A DNA stretch of 25,639 bases from JBBDIP01 sp040880305 (GTDB lineage: Bacteria > Bacillota > Sulfobacillia > Fermentithermobacillales > Fermentithermobacillaceae). Under the pieces are notes generated by a model, which made no database searches, had not been told where the DNA came from, and was given only the letters and a program-made list of their open reading frames with translations. A program made the position numbers and the translations under genes. Positions 1 to 7,557 of this stretch are shown here, in pieces (position 1 is the first letter of the stretch; each line of letters begins with the position of its first letter). Where the stretch lies: the NCBI GenBank assembly GCA_040880305.1, contig JBBDIP010000035.1:1-25639 (forward strand), written 5' to 3'.

Positions 1-178
1 TCTACGGCAGGTCATGGGCAGGAGTAAGCGTCGAGGAGTTCATGGACAAGCTCGACAGGTACATTCACTGGTACAACGAGGAGCGCATCAAGATCTCGCT
101 CGGCGGAAGGAGCCCGATGGAATACAGGCGAAGCTTAGCGTGCGCTTAACCAAGTCCAAGAAAAGGTCCGCACCCCCA
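1..178 (+). mobile_element. 3' end of an IS3-family insertion sequence
   Basis: The window begins inside an insertion sequence: the first 149 bases encode the end of an IS3-type transposase. About 29 bases after its stop the sequence reads AAGGTCCGCACCCCCA, ending in CA as IS3-family termini do. I place the right boundary near 178, because from about 179 onward the minus strand reads as the C-terminal end of a TnsD-like protein. The left end and its inverted repeat lie outside the window, so neither the terminal inverted repeat nor the 3-4 bp target duplication can be verified here. The exact boundary is inferred. Confidence 0.65.
3..149 (+). CDS. IS3-family transposase OrfB, C-terminal fragment (cut by window edge)
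   Basis: Only the last 48 codons are present; the gene continues upstream of the window. The visible part contains YIHWYNEERIKISLGGRSP followed by MEYRR, which is the typical end of the rve integrase domain of IS3/IS150-type transposases (a WYN.ER....L...SP.EYR pattern just after the catalytic Glu). The DDE catalytic residues themselves are outside the window. The protein would catalyse cut-and-paste or circle-mediated transposition of its own element. Whether this copy is intact cannot be judged from this piece. Confidence 0.85.
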   Translation, partial: YGRSWAGVSVEEFMDKLDRYIHWYNEERIKISLGGRSPMEYRRSLACA

Positions 179-727
179 GTTTTCCTTTGATACCACAGGC
201 CGTGACACGCCCAGGCTCTCACTTATCTCCCTGAGTGAGCAGCCTTCCTCGCGTAGTCGTCGGAGTCTCTCGACCCATCCTGCTCCTCTAGAGATGATCC
301 GGGGCGCCCCATCGTTGCTGGCCGTCTGTTCATATGTAGATCCACAAACCGGGCAGACAAAACGTCCAACAACGCCGGCTCGCCGCTTGAAGACGCCGAC
401 GTTCCGCATGACCGTCTGGCCATAGCAGCTGCAGGCCTGGTTGAGGCAGGGCCAGGGGCCGAGACCAACCCAGGCCACTGGTTCCGAGGGAAGCTGCGTA
501 CCAACGAGGGTCCGAAGACTACAGCCGAGGGAGTACGACAGCAGCATTAGGTGCACCGGATGGGGGGGAACATGCCACAGGAACAGAAGGTGCGTCAGCC
601 AGTTCAAAGGGTTTCCCGAGTCTATTGGGGCACCAAGGCGATCCAGGAAGGCCTTGGGGAACTCCAACTTCAGGGCATACCTCAGGTGGGTTGGCGGTGA
701 CCCCTTTCTCCACAGGAATAAGTGCAT
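179..727 (-). pseudogene. Tn7-like target-selection protein TnsD/TniQ, C-terminal remnant interrupted by an IS
   Basis: This reading frame resembles the C-terminal half of TnsD. It has a segment ending FPKAFLDRLGAPIDS, then a W..LL....H..HL.LL motif (NWLTHLLFLW, HPVHLMLLSYSLG). A zinc-finger-like block follows with WPCLNQACSCYG and GRFVCPVCGSTY. It ends in a helix-turn-helix, LREISESLGVSRPVV. In Tn7-like elements TnsD binds a specific chromosomal attachment site and recruits the core transposition machinery. Here the frame runs into the IS3 terminus near 178, so the natural C-terminus is lost. Upstream there is an in-frame stop at 755-757. A different minus-strand frame stays open to about 861 and reads plausibly (e.g. 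ERWPDLWTYAVELIEARP), which suggests a frameshift in a longer decayed gene. No tnsA, tnsB or tnsC is visible. Family assignment is from motif memory, not a search. Confidence 0.65.
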
Positions 728-980
728 GTACGTTCTGGGTGCACGGGCCTGGCCTCAATAAGCTCTACTGCGTATGTCCACAAATCTGGCCAGCGTTCGT
801 CGCCCCGGGGGACCTCGGGCTCATCTTCAAAGAGCTCCGCATACTCACAGGCAGCAGCCCGGACCTAAGCTTGGGGTAAGTATAGCCGTCTCCGGGGACG
901 TACAGACATGCTTATTGATGATGTCGGTGAGTTCTCGGTACTCCTGAAGCGGACTACAAGTTGTCTGGAGGGTTTGTCGC

Positions 981-1167
981 CATGTTCAGAGACCAGCCCT
1001 TCAAGTTCCCGCCAGGCACTCCGTACTCTGTTGAAAGAGCTTTGCGCCTTACCTTGGAGGACTTGCTGCTTTTGTCAAAGAAGAGAGACTATCGTCGGCC
1101 ATTGGGAGTGGCCTTGGAGGTGTCACATGGTCAATCCAGTCGAGAAGTACCTCAAGAAGATGCATGA
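981..1167 (+). CDS. possible small protein overlapping the start of the restriction-modification gene
   Basis: An ATG at 981 follows GGAGGG at 966-971 with about 9 bases of spacing and opens a 61-codon frame ending in TGA at 1165-1167. It overlaps the first ~40 bases of the downstream gene in another frame. The product (FPPGTPYSVERALRLTLEDL then LLLSKKRDYRR) is basic and looks more protein-like than the other frames over this stretch. I do not recognise the family. The frame is open back to 931, so it may also be the tail of a decayed longer gene, or a leader peptide. The rest of 758-980 holds no gene I can support beyond the possible tnsD remnant on the other strand. Confidence 0.3.
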
Positions 1168-4100
1168 GATCCGCGCTACAGGAGCTGTGGTTCCGGAAAC
1201 GGCATACTACCCCGCACTATCCATGCTGTTCGACGAGGTCGGAGAATCTCTGCAGCCGAAGGTCAAATGCTTCGTTGGGCTGCGTAACCAGGGGGCTGGC
1301 TTCCCAGATGCTGGCCTCTTTACAGTAGACCAGATACAGCAAGTGACTGGGGGCGTCCAATCGGGACAGATCCCGGCACGAGGTGTGATTGAGGTCAAGA
1401 GCATAGACGATGATGCGTGGGTAACAGCCGACGGTCCCCAGGTGACCCGCTATTGGGGAAGGTACAACAAGGTTCTAGTCACCAATTACCGGGATTTTGT
1501 TCTGGTGTGCACGGGAAGGGATGGCACAGCACGGAAGCTAGAGACGTTCCGAATTGCTGCTGACAGTGGGGACTTCGTAAGGAAGTGCGCGGCTTCGCGT
1601 AGGAGTGCATCAGAGATCGGGGAGGCCTTTGTGGATTACCTACGAAGGGTCCTCGTGCAGAACGCTCCGCTGTCGGATCCCAAGGACGTTGCTTGGTTTC
1701 TTGCCTACTATGCACGTCAAGCCCTGTCACACATTGAAGCTGTTGGTTCCGTTTCACTAAAGCAAATGAGAGAGCAGCTGGAGGAGGCACTGGGGATTAC
1801 GTTCGATGACAAGCAGGGCAGCCGCTTTTTCAGGTCTAGCCTCGTTCAGACCCTGTTCTACGGCATCTTCTCAGCCTGGGTGCTGTGGAGTCGAAAGGCG
1901 GACCGTGAATCGGAGTTTCGCTGGAGAGAAGCAACGTGGTCAATGCGGGTTCCTATGATCACGGCCCTCTTCGAGCAAATCGCGACAAGGTCTAATCTAG
2001 AGATGTTCCGTCTTGTGGAATTGCTGGACTTGACAGGCGATGTGCTTAATAGGGTAGACCGCGCGGCCTTCTTCAGCCACTTTGAGGAGTCGCTGGCTGT
2101 ACAGTATTTCTACGAACCCTTCCTGAGGGCATTTGACCCTACCCTCCGAAAAGAACTCGGTGTATGGTACACGCCGCCTGAGATAGTGAAGTACATGGTC
2201 AGCCGTGTTGACGATGTTCTGAGAAGTCACCTCGGGGTCGCCGATGGGCTCGCGGATCCTAGTGTGTACGTCCTGGACCCCTGTTGCGGCACTGGCACGT
2301 ACCTTCTGGAGGTACTCAGGAAGGTAGAACAGACCTTCCGCGATAAGGGTGAGGAGTCAGTTGCTGCGGCCGAAATGAAGAGGATGGCCACTTCCCGGCT
2401 ATTTGGCTTTGAGATAATGCCCGCCCCATTCGTCGTTGCCCACTTGCAGCTGGCGCTCATGCTCCAGAATCTTGGCGTTCCCCTAACGAGAGACGAAAGA
2501 GCAGGGGTCTATCTAACGAACTCCCTTACCAGGTGGACCGACGTGGGCACCAAGGATGGCCCGCTCTTGATCCCTGAACTTGAGCAGGAAAGGGAAAAGG
2601 CAGATTCCGTAAAACAGCACCTGCCAATATTGGTTGTTATCGGCAATCCCCCGTACAACGCTTTCGCCGGTACCAGCTCTGCCAAGGAGAACGGAGCAGT
2701 TGAGATCTACAAAGAGCACCTTGAGGACGAGTGGAACGTCAAAAAGTACAACCTTGACGACCTCTATGTGAGGTTCTTCAGGCTGGCAGAACGGCGAATT
2801 TCCGAGATGACAGGCCGCGGAGTGGTATGCTACGTCTCAAACCACTCCTGGGTATCTGACCTTTCGTTCGTCGTGATGAGGAAACACCTGATGAATTCGT
2901 TCGATCATTTCTGGATAGACGAGTTGCACGGTGATCGCAAAATATCGGAGAGGGGACCAGATGGAAAGACAAGCCAAACTGTCTTTGCAGTCAGCGGTTT
3001 CTCTCCTGGAATACAGCAGGGAGTAGCGATATCACTATGGGTCAAAGGTGGGGCAAAGAGAGAGGAGCCGCAGGTCCACTATCGGGATGATGTGAACGCA
3101 TCAAGTGCTGGTGAACGACGCAAGGATCTGCTGGAAAGCCTGAAAGATCCGCATTTTCAGGAACACTACGCGAACGCAAGCCCAGACAGCTCCAACTTCT
3201 ACTCCCTCAAACCTGTCGATGCCTCTCGGGCTTACCGTTCTTGGCTAGGAATACCGGAGTTGTTCGGTTCGAAATCGCTGGGCCTACTGGAGAAGCGACA
3301 GGGAGCTCTAGTCGATACCGAGCGCGCGGGGCTGGAGCAAAGGATGAAGCGGTACTTGGATAGTTCCATAGCTTTTGACACGATTGCTGCGGAAATCCCA
3401 GGTCTAGGCACGAGTGCGTCGCGCTTCGATCCCGAAGCAACAAGAAAGAGACTGATCGCGAAAGACCCGACTGAGCGCGGCGAGATTCGCCGCTACTTTG
3501 CACGACCGCTGGATTACCGCTGGTGTTTCTACTCCACCGTCCGGCCTCTGTGGAATGAGCCTCGACCCGCCTACTACCAGGAGAGCTGGACTGGCAACTA
3601 CGCGCTGGTAACCCGGCGCACGGCAACTGCAGATCCCGAGGGCGTGCCATTCTACTTTACTCCGGCAATTGGGTCGGAGCATGCCCTGAGAACTGACGCA
3701 TGGTACATTCCTCTGATGGTAACGGACGGAACACCGTCACCCGAAACAGAGCGGCAAAGAGTTGCTGTCCCTGACCTTCCCGGCGTAGCGCCGTCGCGAG
3801 TGGCCAACCTTACTGCTCGGGCTAGGGCCTATCTGAAGGGGTTGGGGGTGTCGTCGTTCGACACTCCCACTAACGCAGAACTGATACCTTTACACGTGTT
3901 GGCTATCGGGTTTACGCCTGCCTACCTGCGAGAAAATGCGGCTCCCCTGAGGCTTGACTGGCCACGGATTCCTCTGCCCTCGTCCCTAGAAGCATTGACG
4001 AAGTCGGTTCGACTCGGTCGGCAAGTAGCAGAACTCCTCGACATGGACCATCCCTTAGAAGGAGTAACAACCGGGCGAATACTGGACGAATTCAGAACCA

Positions 4101-4597
4101 TGGCAGCGCCTGTTCGCCCTGACGGTCGCTCGATTAACCTGGATGTGGGGGACCTTGTCCTGAATGCTGGTTGGGGTGTTCAGCGGAACAATGCAGTGAG
4201 TGCTGGAAGGGGAAGGGTCATCGAGAGAGCCTATGAGCCTTCGGAGTTGGTAAGCATGGAGAAGGGGTTGAAGGCACGAGGTATCCTCTTGGACGAAGGC
4301 CTCAGGCTGCTCGGAAATACGACATGCGACATCTACCTTAACGAGAATGCTTGCTGGCGCAATATTCCCCAACGTGTCTGGTCATTTGTACTCGGTGGAT
4401 ATCAGGTGATTAGAGTCTGGCTGAGCTATCGCGAGTTTAGTGTATCTGGAAGGTCGCTGACCCTAGATGAGGTGAGGACGGTCACGCATATGGCCCGTAG
4501 GTTGGCAAGGATCGTGCTGCTCGAACCAGCTCTTGACGAAAACTACGTAGCGTGTAAAACGGTATCAATTGGCTCTGATGGCCTCCTGAGTAGGTGA
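1127..4597 (+). CDS. single-chain type ISP-like / type IIG-like restriction-modification enzyme
   Basis: The predicted 1156-residue protein joins DNA cleavage, adenine methylation and target recognition. Near the N-terminus are P60-D61 and E89-V-K91 of a PD-(D/E)XK nuclease, followed by Q105xxxY109 as in many restriction nucleases. The frame then has GVWYTPPEIVKYMV (about 345-358), motif I DPCCGTG (384-390), GFEIMPAPFVVAHLQL (about 427-442) and catalytic motif IV NPPY (507-510), marking an N6-adenine methylase. The last ~450 residues (RYFARPLDYRW; YLNENACWRNIPQRVWSF; GGYQVIRVWLSYREF; a terminal LDENY) match the C-terminal specificity domain of type ISP enzymes. There is no helicase (no Walker A), unlike LlaGI or LlaBIII, so the domain mix resembles type IIG. 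I chose ATG 1127 because GGAGGT lies 5 bases upstream; the frame is open back to 908 but codons 908-1126 do not look coding. Lower GC than the genes from 5123 on and adjacent mobile-element debris suggest horizontal transfer. Substrate sequence is unknown. Confidence 0.85.
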   Translation: MVNPVEKYLKKMHEIRATGAVVPETAYYPALSMLFDEVGESLQPKVKCFVGLRNQGAGFPDAGLFTVDQIQQVTGGVQSGQIPARGVIEVKSIDDDAWVTADGPQVTRYWGRYNKVLVTNYRDFVLVCTGRDGTARKLETFRIAADSGDFVRKCAASRRSASEIGEAFVDYLRRVLVQNAPLSDPKDVAWFLAYYARQALSHIEAVGSVSLKQMREQLEEALGITFDDKQGSRFFRSSLVQTLFYGIFSAWVLWSRKADRESEFRWREATWSMRVPMITALFEQIATRSNLEMFRLVELLDLTGDVLNRVDRAAFFSHFEESLAVQYFYEPFLRAFDPTLRKELGVWYTPPEIVKYMVSRVDDVLRSHLGVADGLADPSVYVLDPCCGTGTYLLEVLRKVEQTFRDKGEESVAAAEMKRMATSRLFGFEIMPAPFVVAHLQLALMLQNLGVPLTRDERAGVYLTNSLTRWTDVGTKDGPLLIPELEQEREKADSVKQHLPILVVIGNPPYNAFAGTSSAKENGAVEIYKEHLEDEWNVKKYNLDDLYVRFFRLAERRISEMTGRGVVCYVSNHSWVSDLSFVVMRKHLMNSFDHFWIDELHGDRKISERGPDGKTSQTVFAVSGFSPGIQQGVAISLWVKGGAKREEPQVHYRDDVNASSAGERRKDLLESLKDPHFQEHYANASPDSSNFYSLKPVDASRAYRSWLGIPELFGSKSLGLLEKRQGALVDTERAGLEQRMKRYLDSSIAFDTIAAEIPGLGTSASRFDPEATRKRLIAKDPTERGEIRRYFARPLDYRWCFYSTVRPLWNEPRPAYYQESWTGNYALVTRRTATADPEGVPFYFTPAIGSEHALRTDAWYIPLMVTDGTPSPETERQRVAVPDLPGVAPSRVANLTARARAYLKGLGVSSFDTPTNAELIPLHVLAIGFTPAYLRENAAPLRLDWPRIPLPSSLEALTKSVRLGRQVAELLDMDHPLEGVTTGRILDEFRTMAAPVRPDGRSINLDVGDLVLNAGWGVQRNNAVSAGRGRVIERAYEPSELVSMEKGLKARGILLDEGLRLLGNTTCDIYLNENACWRNIPQRVWSFVLGGYQVIRVWLSYREFSVSGRSLTLDEVRTVTHMARRLARIVLLEPALDENYVACKTVSIGSDGLLSR

Positions 4598-5122
4598 AGC
4601 AGGAGTTTACACGGTTCCTGCGGAATCGACACCGCGAAGGTCAGCCTAGAAGGACGGAACCGGCGGAGCCTTCGAAAAGGCCACAGCGTGTTTCGTAGTG
4701 TGGCTTGGGGCCATCCGATGAAACCGGCAGTGCCTTGGTTGCCCTCCACGGCGTCCTGCCTATCTCAAAGTGTGGCCCCGTTCTCACTACTCTGGCATGG
4801 TTTGCGAGAGTGACTACCTACCGGGGGGGTAGACGAGAACGAAGTCGAGACTTAGGAAAGAAGTCTAGCGTGCCATCGGGACAGGTCCCTTGCCTACAGA
4901 GAGATCGCAGCGTTGGTCAATCAGTATGCAGCATATCGCCCTGAGAGCGGTTGTTCTGTGATCAATGCTCAGATACGCTCTGCGGCAAGAGACACTCGTG
5001 GCTATTCGAGATTGACCGGTGTTGGTACCCTCACAGGGTGCGACGAAAACGGACATCTGTTAATGCCTGCGTTCCGCATCTTAGTCTGTCTGCCCATTCC
5101 GCAACTATGACTGTCAGCCACA
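4598..5122. other. gene-poor spacer between the restriction-modification gene and spoIID
   Basis: These 525 bases separate two convergently oriented genes. I see no confident gene and no convincing terminator; GCCTTCGAAAAGGC at about 4670-4684 is a short inverted repeat without a T-run. The right half contains a possible frameshifted gene remnant (listed separately). Everything else, including the short open frames on both strands, lacks ribosome binding sites or recognisable motifs. It most likely marks the right border of the accessory island next to the conserved chromosomal block. Confidence 0.6.
4856..5110 (+). pseudogene. possible frameshifted remnant with a winged-helix-like N-terminal segment
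   Basis: One plus-strand frame, opening right after a TAG near 4853, reads RSLAYREIAALVNQYAAYRP then INAQIRSAARD. This resembles the start of small winged-helix (HARE-HTH-like) domains, which often read YxEIAxLVN...R...V...QIxxRV. Near 4990 the resemblance seems to move to another frame, which reads KRHSWLFEIDR, similar to the HLFEVD strand that ends such domains. A single frameshift would join them. There is no clear start codon with a ribosome binding site and the frame ends at 5110. Such domains occur in restriction-associated proteins, which would suit the neighbour, but this is a tentative reading of a short, probably dead sequence. Confidence 0.3.
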
Positions 5123-6139
5123 TTACTCGTCGAAGATCCCCGCTGTCTGAGTCCCCGGGTAGTAATAGGCGAGTATCTCCTTGAAGGTGCGGCCCTGCTT
5201 GGACATGCCGTCGGCTCCGTACTGGCACATGCCGGCGCCGTGCCCATAGCCCTTGACCTGAAAGACCGCATTTTGGCCCTTCACCGTCCACGAGAGGGCC
5301 GTGGAGCGCAGGTTCAGTGACATGCGGAACTCGAGACCGCGGATGGCCTGGCCGTTCACCACCACTTGCTTGACCCGGCCTGTGGACGAGACCTGCGAAA
5401 CGCCGATGGTGCTGCCGGTAATGCGGGAGGCAGGCACCGAGGCCCCGAGACTGGCCAAGGACGCGGACACCTGGTCAAGAGGCACGGTGACGGTCTGGGG
5501 CTTGTAGTAGGGAGAATGCTGGCAGAACGAGCACGCCACGCTCTGGAGGTAGGCGACTTCGCGGCCCCACACGTCCTTGGCGGCTTCGGTGTGCCCGGCG
5601 CAGGTGGAATGGAAGACAGCCTCGCACGGCGCTCCTTGGTACATGAGGATGACGCCGCGGGTTTCTTCGCACGCCTTCTCAATCTTTGGCCAGTTGACCC
5701 AGAAGGCAATCGGCCCCCACTTCTCTCTGAGGACCTCGGTCGGGCTCCAGGCTTGGTCGACCTTGTAGTCGGAGCTGACGTCCGCGCCTTTAGCAGGCAG
5801 AGAAGGGCTCCCGCCCAGGACCCGCATCTTTCTGACGGCATTGGTCCTGGCCACCACAGCCTGGGCCTTTAGCGCCTCCAGGGTGAACGAGGCCGGCATC
5901 TCAGATGCCACGACGCCCTTTATGTACTCCTCGAGGTCGAGGCGGATAACCTTGTCGGCCGCTGCGTAATAGACGTCGATGCGAAGGAGTGGGTCAGACA
6001 GCCCGGAGGCCTTGACCTGGACCTGGTAGGGCGCGGATGCCGTCCCTGGGAGCCCCAGGTAAACGCCAAAAACAAAAAGCACGAGGTAGAACAGCCTCTT
6101 CACGCGGCAAACCCCCATCGCCGCCTTGGGGGCGGTCAA
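5123..6139 (-). CDS. spoIID: stage II sporulation protein D (peptidoglycan lytic transglycosylase)
   Basis: SpoIID cleaves glycan strands at the septal membrane and, with SpoIIP and SpoIIM, drives engulfment of the forespore. The 338-residue product has a hydrophobic N-terminal anchor (KRLFYLVLFVFGVYLGL, about 14-30). It then has the family core EYIKGVVASEMP with the catalytic glutamate at E80, LKAQAVVARTNA, the metal-site segment HSTCAGHT followed by ACSFCQHS, and the C-terminal GYGHGAGMCQYGADGM. Length is normal. I accept the TTG start at 6139 because AGGAG sits 4 bases upstream; a GTG at 6103 (VKRLFYLV) is an alternative. The start region forms a perfect hairpin (see 6137-6155). It follows murA by 40 bases and is the last gene of the minus-strand block, as in Bacillus subtilis where murAA precedes spoIID. 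Confidence 0.95.
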   Translation of the reverse strand: MTAPKAAMGVCRVKRLFYLVLFVFGVYLGLPGTASAPYQVQVKASGLSDPLLRIDVYYAAADKVIRLDLEEYIKGVVASEMPASFTLEALKAQAVVARTNAVRKMRVLGGSPSLPAKGADVSSDYKVDQAWSPTEVLREKWGPIAFWVNWPKIEKACEETRGVILMYQGAPCEAVFHSTCAGHTEAAKDVWGREVAYLQSVACSFCQHSPYYKPQTVTVPLDQVSASLASLGASVPASRITGSTIGVSQVSSTGRVKQVVVNGQAIRGLEFRMSLNLRSTALSWTVKGQNAVFQVKGYGHGAGMCQYGADGMSKQGRTFKEILAYYYPGTQTAGIFDE

Positions 6140-6155
6140 GGTTCTCCTAACCTTG
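6137..6155 (-). promoter_or_regulatory. hairpin presenting the spoIID ribosome binding site
   Basis: On the transcribed strand the sequence is CAAGGTT-AGGAG-AACCTTG: two perfect 7-base arms around a 5-base loop. The loop is exactly the AGGAG ribosome binding site and the last three bases of the 3' arm are the TTG start codon. It would fold in the mRNA and could tune translation of spoIID relative to murA. The sequence fact is certain; the regulatory role is inferred. Confidence 0.45.
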
Positions 6156-6179
6156 ATCTATATGAGGGTGTACAAGCGT

Positions 6180-7463
6180 CTAGAAGTCATTAGCTCCGTA
6201 CTTGCGGGAAAGACCGGCGTCTTTCCATGACGCGTCAGCGCCAAGCGCGCGCAGTTTGCCGACGAAGTCAGTGTAGCCACGCTCGATGTGTTCGGTACCG
6301 GAGATCTCGCTGACGCCATCGGCGGAGAGGGCCGCAATGCACAGGGCCGCGCCGGCGCGCAAATCGGCGGCCTGCAGCGAGGCGCTGGTGAGATGCCCCA
6401 CTCCCTCGATAATGGCGCTTTGCCCCTCGATCTGGATGCGGGCGCCCATCCTGGCCAGTTCCTCGGCGTGCCCGAACCGGCTCTCGAAGACCGTTTCAGA
6501 TATGACGCTGGTGCCCGTGGCTACGGTGCAGAGCGCCATGAGCGGTGCTTGAGCATCCGTGGGGAAGCCGGGGTAGTACATGGTCTTGGCGGATACGGCC
6601 TCGGGCCTGCCGGTCATCTGGATCTCGACGGACCTGTTGCCCTCCAGGAGAAACGCGCCGCACTCCTTGAGTTTGGCAAGGACTGAACGAAGGTGGGTCG
6701 GGATAACGTTCTCGACCATGACCTTGCCGCCGGTTATGGCGCCGGCGATGAGGTAGGTGGCCGCCTCTATCCTGTCGGGGATGATGGTGTGTGAGGCGCC
6801 GCGCAGTTCGCGGACCCCTTCGACCCGGATGCGTGAAGTCCCGGCGCCGCTTACGTCGGCCCCCATCGCGTTCAAAAAGTTTGCGAGATCGACGATTTCA
6901 GGCTCTTGAGCGGCGTTTTCGATGACTGTTATTCCGGTCGCCAAGGTCGCGGCCATCATGATGTTCTCGGTGGCACCAACTGAAGGGACGTCCAGGTAGA
7001 TGTCGGCTCCCTTTAGCTTTCTGCATGAAGCCTGGATGAACCCGCCTTCGATGGAGATGTGGGCGCCCATGGCCTGGAACCCCTTGAGGTGCAGGTCAAC
7101 GGGGCGTTGTCCGATGGCGCATCCTCCCGGCGCCGGCACAGAAGCGCTGCCGCATCTCGCCAGGAGCGGCCCCATGATAAGGAAAGAAGCCCGCATGAGC
7201 CTGACCAGGTCATATGGGGCTTCTCTTCTGGGCGTACGCCCTGGATCAATCCTCACGGTCGAGCCGGCTCGCTTGACCAGCACGTTGAGTGAGCGGAGCA
7301 TGGCCGTCATCGTCTCGACGTCCCGCAGCAGCGGCACGCTCAAGATCTCCGAAACGTCCTCGGAGAGCAGCGCGCCCGCCATTACTGGTAGGGCGGCGTT
7401 TTTTGCGCCATCGCATTTGACTTGGCCCTTAAGGGGCCTTCCACCGCGGATAATGATGCTCAT
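6180..7463 (-). CDS. murA: UDP-N-acetylglucosamine 1-carboxyvinyltransferase
   Basis: MurA transfers enolpyruvate from PEP to UDP-GlcNAc, the first committed step of peptidoglycan synthesis in the cytoplasm. The 427-residue protein is full length. It carries K21-N22 in GAKNAALP, the fosfomycin-reactive cysteine at exactly residue 115 in PGGCAIGQRPVDLH, the catalytic aspartate D303 in YPGFPTDAQAP, and R395 in HIERGYTDF. Because the cysteine is present, natural fosfomycin resistance by Cys-to-Asp change is not expected. The ATG at 7463 has GAGGAG 8 bases upstream. It lies 94 bases after the ATPase subunit D gene and directly before spoIID. Bacillota often have two murA paralogues; the position points to the murAA type. 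Confidence 0.97.
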   Translation of the reverse strand: MSIIIRGGRPLKGQVKCDGAKNAALPVMAGALLSEDVSEILSVPLLRDVETMTAMLRSLNVLVKRAGSTVRIDPGRTPRREAPYDLVRLMRASFLIMGPLLARCGSASVPAPGGCAIGQRPVDLHLKGFQAMGAHISIEGGFIQASCRKLKGADIYLDVPSVGATENIMMAATLATGITVIENAAQEPEIVDLANFLNAMGADVSGAGTSRIRVEGVRELRGASHTIIPDRIEAATYLIAGAITGGKVMVENVIPTHLRSVLAKLKECGAFLLEGNRSVEIQMTGRPEAVSAKTMYYPGFPTDAQAPLMALCTVATGTSVISETVFESRFGHAEELARMGARIQIEGQSAIIEGVGHLTSASLQAADLRAGAALCIAALSADGVSEISGTEHIERGYTDFVGKLRALGADASWKDAGLSRKYGANDF

Positions 7464-7557
7464 GGGATCTGCTCCTCACGCCCGTATCGCGTCTCGCGTT
7501 TGTGCGTCTATAGCTTTAGTGTCCGTCTTGGAGAGGGCAGTATCCCGGAAAACCTTT

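Noticed and set aside
908..1126. N-terminal extension of the restriction-modification protein to the upstream ATG at 908
   Set aside because: The first 73 codons give a Cys- and Ser-rich sequence with no family resemblance and no good ribosome binding site, whereas ATG 1127 has GGAGGT at 5 bases and a natural-looking start.
5366..5872. 168-codon plus-strand open frame opposite spoIID
   Set aside because: Antisense to a clear spoIID with catalytic motif; no ribosome binding site or family resemblance.
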